From: Lutibaculum sp963816555
GTDB lineage: Bacteria > Pseudomonadota > Alphaproteobacteria > Rhizobiales > Tepidamorphaceae
Length of the DNA stretch: 64,000 bases
Direction of reading: 5' to 3'
Assembly: GCA_963816555.1 (NCBI GenBank)
Contig: CAWFLD010000006.1
Span: forward strand, 124,001 to 188,000
This document shows positions 1 to 9,681 of this stretch, in pieces. Made by a program: the position numbers and the translations under genes. The notes below the pieces were generated by a model. It ran no database searches. It was not told the DNA's origin and saw only the letters and a program-made list of their open reading frames with translations. Within the stretch, counting starts at the first letter, position 1, and every line of letters begins with the position of its first letter.

Positions 1-2740
1 CCGGTGCGCGAGGGGCGGCGGCCGGAGGAGCCCGGCGCCTGAGCCGCCGCCCGATCACCTTCTCGATCTCGACCACCGCGAAGAGCGCGACGCCGGCGGA
101 GAAGGCCAGCGCCCACTCCCGCAACGACAGCGCCGCCGTGCCGAAGATCTCCTGCGACCACGGGATCTCGGTGAAGCCGACCTGCAGCAGCGCCACCATC
201 ACGATGGCGCCGACCGCGTAGCGGCTGCCGAACAGCCCGTTCCGGCTGACCACGGAGCCGTGCAGCGAGCGGCTGTTGAGGAGGTAGGCGGCCTCCATCG
301 CGACGATGGCGTTGACGGCGATGGTGCGGCCCTCCGCCAGGCCGTACTGCCCCTCGCCCCACAGGAAGAGCGAGAAGGCGAGCACCGTCATGACGACCGC
401 GACGAGGCCGATGCGCCAGACGAGGAAGCGCGACAGGAGCGGCGCGTCCGGCGCCCGCGGCGGCCGCCGCATCGTCGCGGCCTCCCCCGGCTCGAAGGCG
501 AGCGCCAGCGCCAGCGTGATCGTCGTCACCATGTTGATCCAGAGGATCTGCAGCGCCGTCACCGGCAATGCGAAGCCGGCAAACAGGGCGAACAGGATGA
601 TCATCGACTCGCCGGCATTGGTCGGCAGGATGAAGGCGATCGACTTCTGCAGGTTGGCGTAGACCGTGCGCCCCTCCTCCACCGCGTGGCCGATCGAGGC
701 GAAATTGTCGTCGGCGAGCACGATCTCGGCGACCTGCTTGGCGGCCTCCGAGCCCTTCATGCCCATCGCCACGCCGACGTCGGCGCGCTTCAGGGCGGGC
801 GCGTCGTTCACGCCGTCGCCGGTCATCGCGACGACGTGGCCGCCGGCCTGCAGCGCCTCGACGAGGCGCAGCTTGTGCTCGGGCGTCGTGCGGGCGAAGA
901 CGTCGACCGAGCCCACGGCCTCGGCGAACGCCTCGTCGCTCATCGCGTCGAGCTCGGGCCCGGTCAGGGCCCGCCCGCTCTCCATGCCGAAGCGCGCGGC
1001 GATCGCCCGCGCGGTCGCGGCATGGTCGCCGGTGATCATCTTGACGCGGATGCCGGCCTCGCGGCAGCGCGCGACGGCCGCCAGCGCCTCCTCGCGCGGC
1101 GGGTCGGTGATGCCGACGAGGCCGAGCAGCACCGCGCCGCCCAGCCGCTCGTGGGCGAGCGTTCCCCCCGCGGCGTCCGGCTGCACGGCGATGGCGAGCA
1201 CGCGCTGGCCCATGTCGGCGAGCTCGGCGACGCGCGCGTGCCAGTAGGCGTGGTCGATCGGCCGGTCGCCGTCGATCGTGCGAGCCTGCCGGCAGAGCTC
1301 GATGACCCGCTCCGGCGCGCCCTTGATGTGGATCGTGTGGTTGCCCCCGCCGAGATGGTTGAGCGTCGCCATGTAGGCGTGGCCGGCATCGAAGGGGATC
1401 ACGTCGACGCGGGCGCGCGCCTCGCGCACCGCGTGCGGGTCGACCGCGACCTTGTGGGCGAAGGCGAGCAGCGCCCCCTCCATCGGGTCGCCGGCGACGT
1501 GCCAGCCGGCCTCGCCCTCGTGGATCTGCGCGTCCGAGGCGAGCGAGGCCGCCGCGCCGATGTCGGCCAGGATCGCGCGCCCCGCCTCGGTCAGGGGCGC
1601 CTCGGCGACGTGGCTCACCTCGCCGGAGGGCCGGTAGCCGCTGCCGCTGACCGCGAACTGCGCGTCCGCCGTCACGACCCGCTCGACCGTCATCTCGTTG
1701 CGCGTCAGCGTGCCGGTCTTGTCGGTGCAGATGACGGTGATCGAGCCGAGCGTCTCGACCGCCGGCAACCGCCGGACGATCGCGTTGCGCCCGGCCATGC
1801 GCTCGACGCCGATGGCGAGGGCGATCGTCAGGATCGCCGGCAGCCCTTCGGGGATCGCGGCGACCGCGACGCCCACGGTCACCAGCAGCATCTCGTCGGC
1901 GGCCAGGCCGGCGACGAGGATGCCGTAGGCGAAGATCGCGACGGAGGCGGCGAGGATGACGAAGGTCAGAACCCGGCCGAAACGGTCGATCTTGCGCAGG
2001 AGCGGCGTCGAGATCGTCTCGACGGATTCGAGCAGCCGGCCGATCCGGCCGATCTCCGTCGCGCTGCCGGTGGCGACGACCACGCCCGATCCCTGGCCGT
2101 GCGTGACCATGGTCCCGGAGAAGGCCATGTTGGTGCGGTCGCCGAGCGCGATGCCGCCGGCGAGCTGCCCGACGTCCTTGGTGACCGCCAGCGACTCGCC
2201 CGTCAGCACCGCCTCGTCGATCTCGAGGCCGTGCGCCTCGAAGAGCCGGAGATCCGCGGGCACCCGCTCGCCGCCTTCCACCACGACGACGTCGCCCGGC
2301 ACGAGCTTCGTCGCCTCGATCTCGCGGCGCACGCCGTCGCGGATCACGGTCGCATGCGCCTGCAGGAGCTGGCCGATGGCCGCAAGGGCGCTTTCCGCCC
2401 GCCCTTCCTGGATGAAGCCGACGATGGCGTTGATCACCACCACGCCGGCGATGACGGCGGCGTCGCTGAGGTGGCCGATCGCCGCCGTCACGACGGCGGC
2501 CGCCACGAGGACGTAGATCAGCACGTTCTGGAACTGCGCGAGGAAGCGGCGCAGGGCGCTGCGCTCGCGCGCGCCAGGCAGGCTGTTGGCGCCGTAGCGC
2601 TCGAGCCGGGCACGGGCCTCGTCCTCCGGGATCCCGCGCCAGGCGCTGCCCAGTCTCGACAGCACCTCGCCGGAGGGAATGGCGAACCATTCGGGCTGTT
2701 CCGTCCGGCCGGCGCCGGCAGGCGGAGAGGACTTGTCCAT
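1..2740 (-). CDS. P-type cation-transporting ATPase (type II), 3' end cut by window
   Basis: Membrane ATPase of the Ca2+/Na+/K+-type P2 class that couples ATP hydrolysis to cation movement. Reading from ATG 2740, an N-terminal cation-ATPase domain (residues about 15-85) is followed by an actuator domain with TGES near 180, the membrane motif PEGLP near 297 and the phosphorylation motif DKTGTLT with the acceptor Asp near 340. TGDGVND of the HAD hinge and a C-terminal block of membrane helices follow. The frame is open to position 2, about 912 codons, so only a few residues at most are likely missing beyond the left edge. PEGLP fits SERCA/PMCA-like pumps better than heavy-metal pumps, which carry CPC. 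It is divergent from the marR operon. The ion specificity cannot be read from the sequence. Confidence 0.93.
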   Translation of the reverse strand, partial: MDKSSPPAGAGRTEQPEWFAIPSGEVLSRLGSAWRGIPEDEARARLERYGANSLPGARERSALRRFLAQFQNVLIYVLVAAAVVTAAIGHLSDAAVIAGVVVINAIVGFIQEGRAESALAAIGQLLQAHATVIRDGVRREIEATKLVPGDVVVVEGGERVPADLRLFEAHGLEIDEAVLTGESLAVTKDVGQLAGGIALGDRTNMAFSGTMVTHGQGSGVVVATGSATEIGRIGRLLESVETISTPLLRKIDRFGRVLTFVILAASVAIFAYGILVAGLAADEMLLVTVGVAVAAIPEGLPAILTIALAIGVERMAGRNAIVRRLPAVETLGSITVICTDKTGTLTRNEMTVERVVTADAQFAVSGSGYRPSGEVSHVAEAPLTEAGRAILADIGAAASLASDAQIHEGEAGWHVAGDPMEGALLAFAHKVAVDPHAVREARARVDVIPFDAGHAYMATLNHLGGGNHTIHIKGAPERVIELCRQARTIDGDRPIDHAYWHARVAELADMGQRVLAIAVQPDAAGGTLAHERLGGAVLLGLVGITDPPREEALAAVARCREAGIRVKMITGDHAATARAIAARFGMESGRALTGPELDAMSDEAFAEAVGSVDVFARTTPEHKLRLVEALQAGGHVVAMTGDGVNDAPALKRADVGVAMGMKGSEAAKQVAEIVLADDNFASIGHAVEEGRTVYANLQKSIAFILPTNAGESMIILFALFAGFALPVTALQILWINMVTTITLALALAFEPGEAATMRRPPRAPDAPLLSRFLVWRIGLVAVVMTVLAFSLFLWGEGQYGLAEGRTIAVNAIVAMEAAYLLNSRSLHGSVVSRNGLFGSRYAVGAIVMVALLQVGFTEIPWSQEIFGTAALSLREWALAFSAGVALFAVVEIEKVIGRRLRRRAPPAAAPRAP

Positions 2741-2925
2741 CGTGCCTCGGTCGATACGGCGGTTGCGGCTGCGAAGACGGTGATAGCGCGCCGCGGCCGA
2801 TCCTGTCGTTTCCGGTCTTCTACCTACCCCCCCGCGTCCCGCCCCGCGCATGGGAGCCATTCACCTTTCGGCCACCAAACCCGCGCGTCGTCCCGGCGGC
2901 GGGGCTGGAAAGGCAGCGGAAGTGA

Positions 2926-2945
2926 TTATATATGTCGCTTATAAT
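2926..2945 (+). promoter_or_regulatory. Putative marR promoter -10 within TTATA/TATAA inverted repeat
   Basis: TTATA at 2926-2930 and TATAA at 2940-2944 form a small inverted repeat. The right arm overlaps a perfect TATAAT (2940-2945), in an otherwise GC-rich stretch. MarR proteins usually repress their own operon by covering such an element. No convincing -35 box was found. If this is the -10, transcription would start near 2952, which favours the ATG at 2962 over the one at 2932. Confidence 0.45.
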
Positions 2946-2961
2946 AACGCTCCCTCACCAG

Positions 2962-3474
2962 ATGCGAGGTCCCTACGTGTCCGGCGGCCAGTCCCCCGAA
3001 CAGAGCATCGGCTTCCTGATGCACGACGTCTCCCGCCTGATGCGCCGCAACTTCAACCGGCGCGTCCGCAACCTGGGCCTGACGCAGGCGCAGTGGCAGG
3101 CGCTGGCGCTGCTTTCGAAGCGCGAGGGCATCAACCAGGCGACGCTCGCCGAGCTGATGGAGGTGCAGCCGATCACGCTGGCGCGCCTCATCGACCGGCT
3201 GCAGGAGGCGGGCCTCATCGAGCGCCGGCCCGACCCCTCCGACCGGCGCGCCGTGCGCCTGTTCCTGACGGAGGCGGCCGCCCCGATGGTGCGGGAGATG
3301 TCCGAGCGGGCCGCCGAGACGAGGGGCGAGGCGCTGCAGGGCATCCCGCCCGAGGCGCAGGAGATGATGATCGAGGCGCTGCAGCAGATGCGCCGCAACC
3401 TGATCGCGCGCGAGGCGGAGGCCCGGAAGGCCTGCCCGGCCGCGGACGAGACCGAAGAGGCGAACGCAGAATGA
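2962..3474 (+). CDS. MarR family transcriptional regulator
   Basis: Winged-helix repressor of about 170 residues, expected to sense a phenolic or lipophilic ligand and control the efflux pair downstream. The MarR signature is clear: LTQAQWQALALLSKREG, then the recognition region NQATLAELMEVQPITLARLIDRL and the wing ERRPDPSDRRAVRLFLT. The frame also allows an ATG at 2932, but that codon overlaps the likely -10 box, so 2962 (or GTG 2977) is preferred. Its stop codon overlaps the start of the HlyD-type gene (ATGA), giving a translationally coupled marR-emrA-emrB operon. Confidence 0.9.
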   Translation: MRGPYVSGGQSPEQSIGFLMHDVSRLMRRNFNRRVRNLGLTQAQWQALALLSKREGINQATLAELMEVQPITLARLIDRLQEAGLIERRPDPSDRRAVRLFLTEAAAPMVREMSERAAETRGEALQGIPPEAQEMMIEALQQMRRNLIAREAEARKACPAADETEEANAE

Positions 3475-4646
3475 GCGACGAAGTCGAGAAGGGCGCGGCC
3501 GACGCGAAGCCGGCCGAGGCCAAGAAGGACAACAAGGCGCCGCGGCCGCGCCGCCGGCGCCGCTGGCTGCGCCCGCTCCTGCTGATCGGCGGGCCGCTCG
3601 TGGTCGTGATCGCCGGCGCCTGGTTCTACTATTCCGGCGGCCGCTACGTGTCGACCGAGAACGCCTACGTGAAGGCCGACAAGGTGGCCGTCAGCGCCGA
3701 GGTGGCGGGCCCGATCACCTCCGTCGCCGTCGACGAGAACACGAAGGTCAAGAAGGGCGACCTCCTGTTCCGCATCGAGCAGCGGCCCTACGAGATCGCC
3801 GTCGAGGAGGCCAAAGCGAAGATCGCGGCCGTGCGCCAGGACATCCAGTCGCTGAAGGCGAGCTACAAGCAGCAGGCCGAGGAGCTCGACCTCGCCAAGG
3901 TCGACGTCGACTACGCGCAGCGCCAGTACGACCGCCAGTCGCGCCTCGCCAAGGACAAGGTCGTCTCGCAGTCGACCCTCGACGAGACCGAGAACACGCT
4001 GAAGAACGCGCGCCACCACGTCGCGGTCGCCAAGCAGGCGATGCAGACGACGCTCGCCAAGCTCGGCGGCGACCCCGACGTGCCCGTCGAGAGCACGCCG
4101 GAATTCCAGCAGGCCCAGGCGGCGCTGCAGAAGGCGGAGCTCGACCTCGCCCACACCACGGTCGAGGCGCCGTTCGACGGCATCGCCGGCAACACGCCGC
4201 AGCCCGGCCAGTACGTCACGCCCGGCTCCGCCGTGATGAGCCTCGTCTCCGACCACGACGTCTGGGTCGACGCGAACTTCAAGGAGACGCAGCTCACCTA
4301 CCTGAAGCCCGGCCAGGAGGTCGACATCACCGTCGACACCTATCCCGACCACACCTGGCACGGCGTCGTCGCCAGCATCAGCCCGGCGACCGGCTCGGAG
4401 TTCTCCGTCCTGCCGGCGCAGAACGCGACGGGCAACTGGGTGAAGGTCGTGCAGCGCGTGCCCGTGCGCATCGCCGTCGATTCCGACGCGGGCGGCCCCG
4501 AGCTGCGCGCCGGCATGAGCAGCGAGGTCGAGGTCGACACCCACCACCAGCGCGAGCTGCCGGCCTTCGCCAGGACCGCCCTGTCGTGGTTCGACGGCGT
4601 CGCCGGCACCGACGTGGCCCAGGCGGCGGCTTCCGAGACCCGCTGA
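3471..4646 (+). CDS. emrA: HlyD/EmrA-type membrane fusion protein of efflux pump
   Basis: Periplasmic adaptor of a drug efflux system, 391 residues. A basic cytoplasmic N-terminus (PRPRRRRRWLR) leads into one membrane helix at about residues 38-58. A split lipoyl/biotinyl domain follows (STENAYVKAD at the start, PFDGIAGNTPQPGQYV in the second half) around a long coiled coil, then a beta-barrel domain. This is the usual EmrA layout and length. It overlaps marR by 4 nt and the permease gene by 1 nt (TGATG), so the three are co-translated. The partner outer-membrane channel is not encoded nearby. Confidence 0.92.
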   Translation: MSDEVEKGAADAKPAEAKKDNKAPRPRRRRRWLRPLLLIGGPLVVVIAGAWFYYSGGRYVSTENAYVKADKVAVSAEVAGPITSVAVDENTKVKKGDLLFRIEQRPYEIAVEEAKAKIAAVRQDIQSLKASYKQQAEELDLAKVDVDYAQRQYDRQSRLAKDKVVSQSTLDETENTLKNARHHVAVAKQAMQTTLAKLGGDPDVPVESTPEFQQAQAALQKAELDLAHTTVEAPFDGIAGNTPQPGQYVTPGSAVMSLVSDHDVWVDANFKETQLTYLKPGQEVDITVDTYPDHTWHGVVASISPATGSEFSVLPAQNATGNWVKVVQRVPVRIAVDSDAGGPELRAGMSSEVEVDTHHQRELPAFARTALSWFDGVAGTDVAQAAASETR

Positions 4647-6196
4647 TGACCGACGCCGTCGCCCCCGCACCCGCAAGATCGGACTCGCTGTCGCGCGGCC
4701 TCACGACCGCGTCGATCATGCTCGCCACGATCATGCAGGCGCTCGACACCACGATCGCCAACGTCGCCCTGCCGCACATGCAGGGCTCGATGTCGGCGAC
4801 GATGGACCAGATCTCCTGGGTCCTGACGTCGTACATCGTGGCGGCGGCGATCATGACGCCGCCGACCGGCTTCCTCGCCGCCCGCTTCGGGCGCAAGAAG
4901 CTGTTCATGGCGTCGGTCGGCGGCTTCACCATCGCCTCCATGCTCTGCGGCGCGGCGACGTCGCTGCCGGAGATGGTGCTGTTCCGCCTGCTCCAGGGCG
5001 CGTTCGGCGCCGGCCTCGTGCCGCTGTCGCAGGCGGTGCTTCTCGACACCTACCCGAAGGAGAAGCACGGCTCGGCGATGGCGATGTGGGGCATGGGCGT
5101 GATGCTGGGGCCCATTCTCGGGCCGACGCTCGGCGGCTACCTGACCGAGTACTACAACTGGCGCTGGGTCTTCTACATCAACCTGCCCGTCGGCATCCTC
5201 GCCTTCCTCGGCATCATGGCCTTCGTCTCCGACACCGAGAAGAAGCCCGGCCTGCCGTTCGACTGGTTCGGCTTCGCGCTTCTCAGCATCGCGATCGGCG
5301 CGCTGCAGATGATGCTCGACCGCGGCGAGTCGCAGGACTGGTTCTCCTCCTACGAGGTGATCGTCGAGACGGCGCTGGCCGGCCTCTGCCTCTACATGTT
5401 CCTCGTCCACATGTTCACGGCCAAGGCGCCCTTCCTCGAGCCGGGCCTGTTCAAGGACCGCAACTTCGCGGTCGGCCTGTGCTTCATCTTCATCGTCGGC
5501 ATCGTGCTGCTGGCGACGCTGGCGCTGTTGCCGCCGTTCCTGCAGAACCTGATGGGCTATCCCGTCATGACGGCCGGCTTCATCCTCGCGCCGCGCGGCG
5601 TCGGCACCATGTTCGCGATGATGATGGTCGGCCGGCTGGTCGGCCGCGTCGACGTGCGGCTCCTCATCTTCGCCGGCCTCTGCCTGACCGCGCTGTCGCT
5701 GCACGAGATGTCGCAGTTCACGACGCAGGTCAGCGAGCTCACGCTCGTCGGGACCGGCATCGTCCAGGGGCTCGGGCTCGGCTTCATCTTCGTGCCGCTG
5801 TCGACGATCACCTTCGCGACGCTCAACCCGCACTACCGGACCGAGGGCACGGCGATGTTCTCGCTGATGCGCAACATCGGCTCCTCGATCGGCATCTCGG
5901 TGATGACCACGCTCCTGACCCAGAACAGCCAGGTCATGCACGCGAGCCTCGCCACGCTCCTGAACCCGTTCCGCGTCGCCATGCAGTCGCCCTGGCTGCC
6001 GGAGGCCTGGAACCCGCACTCGGCGACGGGCGCCGCCGCGCTCAACCAGATGGTCACCTTCCAGGCCACCACCGTCGCCTATCTCGACGACTTCCAGGCG
6101 ATGATGTGGATCGTCATCGCCGTCATACCGCTGCTGCTCCTGCTCGAGGGACCGAAGAGCAAGGCGTCGGACGGGCACATGGAGGTTATGGAGTAG
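4646..6196 (+). CDS. emrB: DHA2 family MFS multidrug efflux permease (EmrB-like)
   Basis: Proton-driven drug exporter of 516 residues with about 14 membrane helices, paired with the EmrA-like adaptor. Visible DHA2 motifs are LDTTIANVALPHMQGS in helix 1, WVLTSYIVAAAIMTPPTGFLAARFGRKK (motif A, loop 2-3) and GLVPLSQAVLLDTYP. The motif C-like stretch MGVMLGPILGPTLGGYL lies near residue 155. The start ATG shares one base with the emrA stop. Substrates cannot be predicted from the sequence. Confidence 0.93.
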   Translation: MTDAVAPAPARSDSLSRGLTTASIMLATIMQALDTTIANVALPHMQGSMSATMDQISWVLTSYIVAAAIMTPPTGFLAARFGRKKLFMASVGGFTIASMLCGAATSLPEMVLFRLLQGAFGAGLVPLSQAVLLDTYPKEKHGSAMAMWGMGVMLGPILGPTLGGYLTEYYNWRWVFYINLPVGILAFLGIMAFVSDTEKKPGLPFDWFGFALLSIAIGALQMMLDRGESQDWFSSYEVIVETALAGLCLYMFLVHMFTAKAPFLEPGLFKDRNFAVGLCFIFIVGIVLLATLALLPPFLQNLMGYPVMTAGFILAPRGVGTMFAMMMVGRLVGRVDVRLLIFAGLCLTALSLHEMSQFTTQVSELTLVGTGIVQGLGLGFIFVPLSTITFATLNPHYRTEGTAMFSLMRNIGSSIGISVMTTLLTQNSQVMHASLATLLNPFRVAMQSPWLPEAWNPHSATGAAALNQMVTFQATTVAYLDDFQAMMWIVIAVIPLLLLLEGPKSKASDGHMEVME

Positions 6197-6231
6197 GCCG
6201 GCGCCGGCCGCCTCGGGGGCGGCCGGCTCGC

Positions 6232-6660
6232 CTACTGGTTGGTGTTCCAGATGTCGGTGGCGAGCTGCCAGCCGTCGCCGCCCTTCTCCCAGATGACCAC
6301 ATACTTGCCGGTGACGTGTTGCGGCTGATCGCCCCTCATCGTCAGGCTGAACGTGCCGATCTCGCGAGCGGCGCCGTCGCCCAGGGACTTCACGTCCTCC
6401 GCGCTCAGCGCGAAGTCGGTCATGCCCCCTGCCGCGCCCGACCAGAACGCCTTGATGTCGTCGCGGCCATGCACCATCGGCGCGCCGGCGGGCAGCAGAT
6501 AGGCGTCTTCGGTGTACATCGACGCGATCTTGTCGAAGTCGCCGCCGTCGAAGGCCTCCACGAAGTCATCGTTGAGCTTCTGGATGTCGGATTTCTCCTG
6601 GGCGAGCGCCGGCGCCGAGACCAGAACGCAGACTGCACAGCACGACAAGATTCGATACAT
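6232..6660 (-). CDS. Secreted SnoaL/DUF4440-type NTF2-fold protein
   Basis: Protein of 142 residues with a Sec signal peptide (MYRILSCCAVCVLVSAPALAQ, cleavage after about residue 21). A single NTF2-like domain of the DUF4440 kind follows: an N-terminal helix (IQKLNDDFVEAFDGGDFDKIASMYTED), then LLPAGAPMVHGRDDIKAFW and a C-terminal sheet ending GDGWQLATDIWNTN. Members of this fold are small ligand-binding or isomerase-like proteins, usually of unknown substrate. It is convergent with emrB and stands alone. Confidence 0.82.
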   Translation of the reverse strand: MYRILSCCAVCVLVSAPALAQEKSDIQKLNDDFVEAFDGGDFDKIASMYTEDAYLLPAGAPMVHGRDDIKAFWSGAAGGMTDFALSAEDVKSLGDGAAREIGTFSLTMRGDQPQHVTGKYVVIWEKGGDGWQLATDIWNTNQ

Positions 6661-6777
6661 CTTCGCCTCCCGTGTGTGTCTTCATGGACATCATGGGTTT
6701 CCGCTACGTCATGCGGAACGTATATCTAGCGCCGGCCTGTGCGGCGAGGCAACCGGGCGGCGCCGTGCGAAGGCATC

Positions 6778-7986
6778 TCAGAGGCCGACCGCCGCGCCGG
6801 TCAGAGCCATGGCGATGACCACGATCCACGGCGACACCTTCCAGAAGACGAGCGCCGCGAAGGCCGCGAGCGCCAGCGCCGCGTCGAGGGGCTTGTGGAT
6901 CGCGCTCGTGATGACGGGATCGTAGAGCGCGGCCATCAGCACGCCGACCACCGCGGCGTTGACGCCCGCCAGCGCCGCCTGCACGGCGTCGCGCCGGCGC
7001 AGGCCGTCCCAGAACGGCAATATGCCGATCACCAGCAGGAAGGACGGCAGGAAGATCATGGCGAGCGCCAGCGCCGCCCCGGCCACGCCGCCGACCGGCG
7101 GCGCCATGACCGCGCCGAGATAGGACGAGAAGGTGAAGAGCGGCCCCGGCACCGCCTGCGCCGCGCCGTAGCCCGCGAGGAAGGCGTCGCGGCCGACCCA
7201 GCCGGGCGGCACGACCTCGGCCTGGAGGAGCGGCAGCACGACGTGGCCGCCGCCGAAGACGAGCGAGCCCGCCTTGTAGAACGCCGAGACGACGGCGAGC
7301 CACACGCTGCCGGCCGCCTGCGCCGCGAGCGGCAGGCCGGCGAGCAGGACGAGGAACGTGGCGAGGCAGGCGACGGACAGGGCGCGCGGCACCGCGATCG
7401 GCTGCGGCTCGTGCTCTTCGGGCGCCCGCCCCCAGCCGCCGGCCCAGCCGACGACGGCACCGAGGACGAGGACGGCGACCTGCATCAGCGGCGTCTGCCA
7501 GATGAGCAGCGCAAACGCCGCGGCAAAGGCGACGGTGGCCTTCCCGCGGCCGGTCGCGAGGCTTCTCGCCATGCCCCACACCGCCTGCGCGACGACCGCG
7601 GCGGCGACGATCTTGAGGCCGGCGAGCCACCCGCCCTCGCCCGTCCCGAACGCGCCGACGCCGAGGCCGAACAGCATCAGGGCGATCGCCGAGGGCATGG
7701 TGAAGCCGAGCCAGGCGGCGAAGGCGCCGGGCAGCCCGGCGCGGCTCAGGCCGAGCGACAGGCCGACCTGGCTCGAGGCCGGCCCCGGCAGGAACTGGCA
7801 CAGCGCCACGATGTCGGCGTAGGTCGCCTCGGTGATCCAGCGGCGGCGGCCGACGATCTCGTCGCGGAAATAGCCCAGATGCGCCACGGGCCCGCCGAAG
7901 GCGGTCAGCCCGAGCTTCAGGAACGCCCAGAACACCTCGGCCGCGCTTCCCGCCGGCCGTGGCGGTCCCGCCTCCTCTCCCGCCAA
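6778..7986 (-). CDS. chrA: Chromate transporter ChrA
   Basis: Inner-membrane chromate exporter of 402 residues made of two homologous ChrA halves. The N-terminal half has FLKLGLTAFGGPVAHLGYFRDE and the QFLPGPASSQV motif. The second half has FYKAGSLVFGGGHVVLPLLQAE and AVPGPLFTFSSYLGAV. This is the full-length two-domain (LCHR) form. No chrB-type regulator is adjacent. Confidence 0.94.
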   Translation of the reverse strand: MAGEEAGPPRPAGSAAEVFWAFLKLGLTAFGGPVAHLGYFRDEIVGRRRWITEATYADIVALCQFLPGPASSQVGLSLGLSRAGLPGAFAAWLGFTMPSAIALMLFGLGVGAFGTGEGGWLAGLKIVAAAVVAQAVWGMARSLATGRGKATVAFAAAFALLIWQTPLMQVAVLVLGAVVGWAGGWGRAPEEHEPQPIAVPRALSVACLATFLVLLAGLPLAAQAAGSVWLAVVSAFYKAGSLVFGGGHVVLPLLQAEVVPPGWVGRDAFLAGYGAAQAVPGPLFTFSSYLGAVMAPPVGGVAGAALALAMIFLPSFLLVIGILPFWDGLRRRDAVQAALAGVNAAVVGVLMAALYDPVITSAIHKPLDAALALAAFAALVFWKVSPWIVVIAMALTGAAVGL

Positions 7987-8054
7987 TGTCGCGTCTCCCC
8001 TCCGTCGCCCCAGGGCTCACGGCTCAGAAAGACACGACGATCATGACGGGAAGA

Positions 8055-8771
8055 TCAATCCCCCGCCGTGGCGGCCGTCGCCTCGAGGTGGGAGACGAGA
8101 TCGGGATCGAGCTTCAGCGCGCTGGCCAGCCGCGCCAGGAAGGCCTTCTCCTGCGGCGTGTCGGGCTCGATGGCGAGGCGTGCGGCGAGCCAGGTCTCGG
8201 CCGCGAGCTCCGGCGTGTCGGCTTCGCCGGCCAGCGCCTCGATGTCGTCGGCCCGGCCGAGCGCCTCGATCAGGAAGGAGCGGCCTTCGTCGCCGAGATC
8301 GGCGTTCTGCAGGGCCGCCTCGAGGCGCGCCGTCTCCTGCGGGTCGATCCGCCCGTCCGAGCGGGCCGCCGCGATCATCGCCCGGATCATCAGCCGGCTG
8401 CGGTCCTCCTGCACCGCCGGGTCCGCCTCCGCTGCGAAGCGGCTGCCTTCCGGCGGCTGCTGCGGCGCGGCCCCGGCGCCGGGGCGGTGCCCCGCCTGCC
8501 AGTCGGCATAGGCGCGGTAGGCGAGGCCGCCGAGAAGGGCGAGCCCGCCCCACTTGATGACGGAGCGGCCGAGCCGCCGGCCGCCCTTCGTGCCGAGCAT
8601 CATCGCGGCGAGGCCCGCCGTCAGCGCGCCGCCGGGAATCCGGCCGCCGCCCAGGAGATCCTGGAGCTGTGCAACCGGGCTGCCCGGCTCCCCGGCCCTC
8701 GCCGGGGTCCCCCTGGCGTTGTCGCCGCCATGGGCGAGCAGCCGGTCGAGCAGGGCCTTCGTGTCGATCAT
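8055..8771 (-). CDS. DUF533 / TerB-like inner membrane protein
   Basis: Protein of 238 residues resembling the YebE/DUF533 family. The N-terminus (MIDTKALLDRLL) is followed by a Gly/Ala-rich segment with weakly hydrophobic helices (GGALTAGLAAMMLGTKGGRRLG, GGLALLGGLAYRAYADWQAG). The C-terminal TerB-like helical domain carries the acidic motif AARSDGRIDPQETARL and ends with LARLASALKLDPDLVSHLEA. The molecular role is unknown. It lies alone between divergent or convergent neighbours. Confidence 0.82.
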   Translation of the reverse strand: MIDTKALLDRLLAHGGDNARGTPARAGEPGSPVAQLQDLLGGGRIPGGALTAGLAAMMLGTKGGRRLGRSVIKWGGLALLGGLAYRAYADWQAGHRPGAGAAPQQPPEGSRFAAEADPAVQEDRSRLMIRAMIAAARSDGRIDPQETARLEAALQNADLGDEGRSFLIEALGRADDIEALAGEADTPELAAETWLAARLAIEPDTPQEKAFLARLASALKLDPDLVSHLEATAATAGD

Positions 8772-8964
8772 CGCCGCATCCTTTCGCGCGTTTGCCCCAC
8801 CCAGATAGGTGCGCCGGACGGCGTCCGGAAGATGCTCTCCACTCGCAACCGCAGGTCGCCGCCGCGCCGCCGCGGCTCATCCGCCAGCTTCCGTACGGAG
8901 CCGGAACGGGCCTCGCGGGGCCCTGTTGCCGTTGCGGAGCGACAGATCAGTGGAGGAGGAGAGA

Positions 8965-9630
8965 ATGAAGTTCCTGGCCGGAATCGTGACCTGCCTCGTG
9001 GTGCTCGCGGCGATCGGGCTCGCCGTCATGTACACGGGCGCCTACAACGTCGCCGCGACGGAGCCGCACTCGGCCGTCGGCGCCTGGATCCTGCACACCA
9101 CGATGGAGAACTCCGTGCGCTCGCATGCCAAGGGCATCGAGGTCCCCGCGAGCTTCACGGAGGAGCAGGTCCGCGAAGGGTCGGGCCATTTCAGCGAGAC
9201 CTGCGCCATGTGCCACGGCGCCCCCGGCGAGAAGCCCGGCGAGGTCGGCCGCGGCCTGCGGCCCGAGCCGCCCGAGCTGTCCGAGGCCGCCGAGGAGCTC
9301 GATCCCGCACAGCTCTTCTGGATCATCAAGCACGGCATCAAGATGTCGGGCATGCCGGCCTTCGGCGTCGTCGAGAAGGACGACGAGCTCTGGTCGATCG
9401 TCGCCTTCCTCCAGAAGCTGCCGGAGATGTCGCCGGAGGAGTACCAGGCGATGGCGAAGGCCAGCGGCGGCGAAGAGCACGAGGCCGGGGAGCGGGAGGG
9501 CGCCGAGAGCTCCGAGCGGCAGGGCGCCCCGGAACAGGGCGCGGCTCCGGCCGGGGGATCGACCGAAGCCGGAGAGGCCGGAGAGACCGGCGGTGGCGAA
9601 GCGGGAGAGGCCCCGGCCACGCAGCAGTGA
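8965..9630 (+). CDS. Membrane-anchored mono-haem cytochrome c
   Basis: Electron carrier of 221 residues facing the periplasm. Residues 1-24 form an uncleaved membrane anchor or signal (MKFLAGIVTCLVVLAAIGLAV). The haem motif CAMCH is at residues 80-84, and Met127 or Met130 (KMSGMPAF) is the likely axial ligand. The last 50 residues are a low-complexity Glu/Gly/Ala tail, probably disordered. A strong ribosome site (GGAGGAGGAG) lies just upstream. The cytochrome b561 gene is convergent and only about 50 nt away. Confidence 0.88.
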   Translation: MKFLAGIVTCLVVLAAIGLAVMYTGAYNVAATEPHSAVGAWILHTTMENSVRSHAKGIEVPASFTEEQVREGSGHFSETCAMCHGAPGEKPGEVGRGLRPEPPELSEAAEELDPAQLFWIIKHGIKMSGMPAFGVVEKDDELWSIVAFLQKLPEMSPEEYQAMAKASGGEEHEAGEREGAESSERQGAPEQGAAPAGGSTEAGEAGETGGGEAGEAPATQQ

Positions 9631-9681
9631 CGCCCAGCGGGGCGCCGGCCTGCCCGGCCGGCAGCCTCCGCCTCCGAGGCG

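Noticed and set aside
260..2944. Long plus-strand open frame opposite the P-type ATPase
   Set aside because: Its Arg/Asp/His-rich product is the antisense shadow of a well-conserved ATPase gene in GC-rich DNA; no motif or ribosome site supports it.
8041..8880. Alternative minus-strand frame over the DUF533 gene and beyond
   Set aside because: Pro/Arg-rich product in the wrong frame; the frame 8055-8771 has the DUF533 features.
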